Part shown: positions 32,196-33,448 of the stretch, in pieces | Numbering within the stretch: position 1 is the stretch's first letter | How the letters are laid out: each line of letters begins with the position of its first letter | DNA from: Oscillospiraceae bacterium | Lineage (GTDB): Bacteria > Bacillota > Clostridia > Oscillospirales > Oscillospiraceae | Assembly (NCBI GenBank): GCA_016295615.1 | Contig: JAEDKW010000003.1 | Span: forward strand, 1-33,448 | Length of the DNA stretch: 33,448 nt | Direction: 5' to 3' | Program-made: the position numbers and the translations under genes | The notes under the pieces: generated by a model | The model's input: the letters and a program-made list of their open reading frames with translations, nothing else | Databases searched by the model: none | Told to the model about the DNA's origin: nothing

Positions 32196-33251
32196 ATGAA
32201 AAAACTGCTTGCAACCCTTCTGTCTGTTGTTATGCTGCTGTCTCTTGCCGGCTGCGGCACACAGGTAAATGAGCCGGAAGTCCCGGAAACGCGCACCTTT
32301 ACCGACTCCGTCGGCCGCTCGGTGGAGCTTCCCGCTGAGATCACCAAAATTGCGGTCTCCGGTCCGTTGGCTCAGATCGTTCTCTTCGCGCTCGCTCCCG
32401 ATAAGCTGGTCGGCGTTGCGTCAGAATGGGATGAAACTGCCGAAAAGTACCTTGACACGGAATATTACAATCTCCCCCTGCTCGGTCAGCTTTACGGCGG
32501 AAAGGGTGAGCTGAACCTTGAGACGCTGCTTGCCTCCGGCGCGCAGGTCGTCATCGATGTCGGCGAGCCCAAGGACAGCATCGTGGAGGATCTCGACACC
32601 CTCTCCGAGCAGACCGGTCTTCCCTTCGTCCACGTCACAACAAACACCGATATGATGGGCGAAGCTTACCGCATGCTCGGCGATCTGCTCGGCATGGAAG
32701 CGGAAGCCGAAACGCTCGCAGACTACTGCGAGAGCGTTTATGCGCGCACGAAGGCAATTGCCGAAAGCGTTGACAAGGTCGATCTTCTCTACTGTCTCGG
32801 CGAGCAGGGGCTCAACGTCATCGCAAAGGACTCCTATCACAGCGAGGTCATCGATCTTCTTTCAAACAACCTCGCCGTCGTTGATTCTCCCTCCTCCAAG
32901 GGCTCGGGCAACGAGGTCGATATGGAGCAGATCCTGCTTTGGAACCCCGATTACATTCTCTTTGCGCCGGGCAGCATTTATGACACCGTCGCCGAAGACC
33001 CCGTCTGGCAGCAGGTGACCGCGATCCGCGAGGGACAGTACTATGAGGTTCCGTTCGGACCTTATAACTGGATGGGATTCCCGCCCTCCGTGCAGAGGCT
33101 GCTCGGCATGATGTGGATGGCGGAGGTGCTGTATGGCGATGCGGTCGATTATGACCTGCAGTCCGAGGTGAGCGAATACTTCTCCCTCTTCTACCACTGC
33201 GAACTGACCGATGCGCAGTATCAGGAACTGGTGGCAAACAGCCTTTCGTGA
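32196..33251 (+). CDS. ABC transporter substrate-binding lipoprotein (BtuF/FhuD/MolA type)
   Basis: Captures the substrate outside the membrane for the importer above. 351 residues with a lipoprotein signal peptide (LSLAGC, lipidated Cys20), then a two-lobed class III (PF01497) binding domain: RTFTDSVGRSVELP, ITKIAVSGPLAQIVLFALAPDKLVG and LNLETLLASGAQVVI in lobe 1, and a C-terminal GPYNWMGFPPSVQRLLG segment. AAGGAGG is five bases before the ATG; the frame open upstream runs through the terminator. The ligand (molybdate/tungstate, iron or nickel chelate, corrinoid) cannot be read from the sequence. Confidence 0.92.
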   Translation: MKKLLATLLSVVMLLSLAGCGTQVNEPEVPETRTFTDSVGRSVELPAEITKIAVSGPLAQIVLFALAPDKLVGVASEWDETAEKYLDTEYYNLPLLGQLYGGKGELNLETLLASGAQVVIDVGEPKDSIVEDLDTLSEQTGLPFVHVTTNTDMMGEAYRMLGDLLGMEAEAETLADYCESVYARTKAIAESVDKVDLLYCLGEQGLNVIAKDSYHSEVIDLLSNNLAVVDSPSSKGSGNEVDMEQILLWNPDYILFAPGSIYDTVAEDPVWQQVTAIREGQYYEVPFGPYNWMGFPPSVQRLLGMMWMAEVLYGDAVDYDLQSEVSEYFSLFYHCELTDAQYQELVANSLS

Positions 33252-33277
33252 AAAAGGCTTACTTCGCATAAGGCGAA

Positions 33278-33419
33278 AAGATTCCCGCTCCGTTGAGCGG
33301 GAATCTTCAGCCTGTCGAAAAGACTTTTTCGACAGGCTGAAGCAAGTTTTTGCAACTTTAAAAAGTTGCAAAAACTTATTGATCTAACACGAAAGACACC
33401 CCTCCTGGGTTTCTTTCGT
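33278..33419. repeat. cluster of four consecutive hairpins
   Basis: Four back-to-back inverted repeats: 33278-33307 (AAGATTCCCGCTC, loop CGTT), 33305-33342 (17-bp arms around GACT), 33344-33377 (AAGTTTTTGCAACTT, loop TAAA) and 33389-33419 (ACGAAAGA, one mismatch, ACCC). The first two share bases, so they would compete. None is followed by a clean U-run. This fills the region after the binding-protein gene to near the window edge; no gene is visible in it. Confidence 0.75.
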
Positions 33420-33448
33420 AACTATCTTCCTTCCCGAATACACACACT

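Noticed and set aside
33278..33419. CRISPR array or standard terminator at the window end
   Set aside because: The hairpins differ in sequence and have no spacers, and no U-run follows any of them.

Overview
The window reads as chromosomal DNA of a GC-rich, low-GC-lineage (Firmicutes) anaerobe, most likely a sporulating clostridium of the Oscillospiraceae/Ruminococcaceae type. The reasons are a Gram-positive PolC, a spoIVFA/spoIVFB-like sporulation pair, RbgA, an MEP-type isoprenoid pathway, clostridial-style gene blocks, strong GGAGG ribosome binding sites, and a lipoprotein-based ABC importer. No tRNA, rRNA, CRISPR array, insertion sequence or phage gene was seen. The species assignment is inference from gene content and codon/GC style only.

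Layout: bases 1-29,500 are almost entirely minus-strand. Reading in the direction of transcription (right to left) there are: (a) a selenium/molybdenum-hydroxylase maturation operon, xdhC-like, yqeC, yqeB and a class I amidotransferase (29331 to 26196); (b) spoIVFA/spoIVFB-like genes, then a radical SAM protein and its DUF2344 partner (26110 to 22093); (c) rplS with its own promoter and terminator; (d) lepB-rbgA-rnhB-yraN-dipeptidase, a translationally coupled housekeeping operon (21472 to 18035); (e) a metallophosphoesterase with a long structured leader; (f) trigger factor with an unusual histone-H1-like tail; (g) clpP-clpX-lon-engB protein quality control (15428 to 10543); (h) pyrH-frr-uppS-cdsA-dxr-rseP-ispG-polC, the classical lipid/isoprenoid/replication block (10374 to 130), here without rpsB-tsf in front.

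From 29,600 to 33,251 the direction flips to plus: a FecCD-type permease, its ATPase, a SAM methyltransferase overlapping it, and after a terminator a BtuF/MolA-type lipoprotein. This importer is divergent from the xdhC operon across a 0.3 kb AT-rich region with two convincing promoters and a perfect 11-bp inverted repeat placed over the -10/start site of the transporter promoter. Taken together this suggests, but does not prove, metal (possibly molybdate/tungstate) uptake next to Mo-enzyme maturation.

The most novel-looking element is a homologous, structured 5' leader of about 130 nt found twice: in front of the metallophosphoesterase (17829-17965) and in front of the xdhC-like gene (29332-29460). 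Both copies keep a GCCGC-tetraloop-GCGGC hairpin and a long-range helix that buries the ribosome binding site, and both end at the same distance from the start codon. The window ends in a cluster of four closely packed hairpins (33278-33419).
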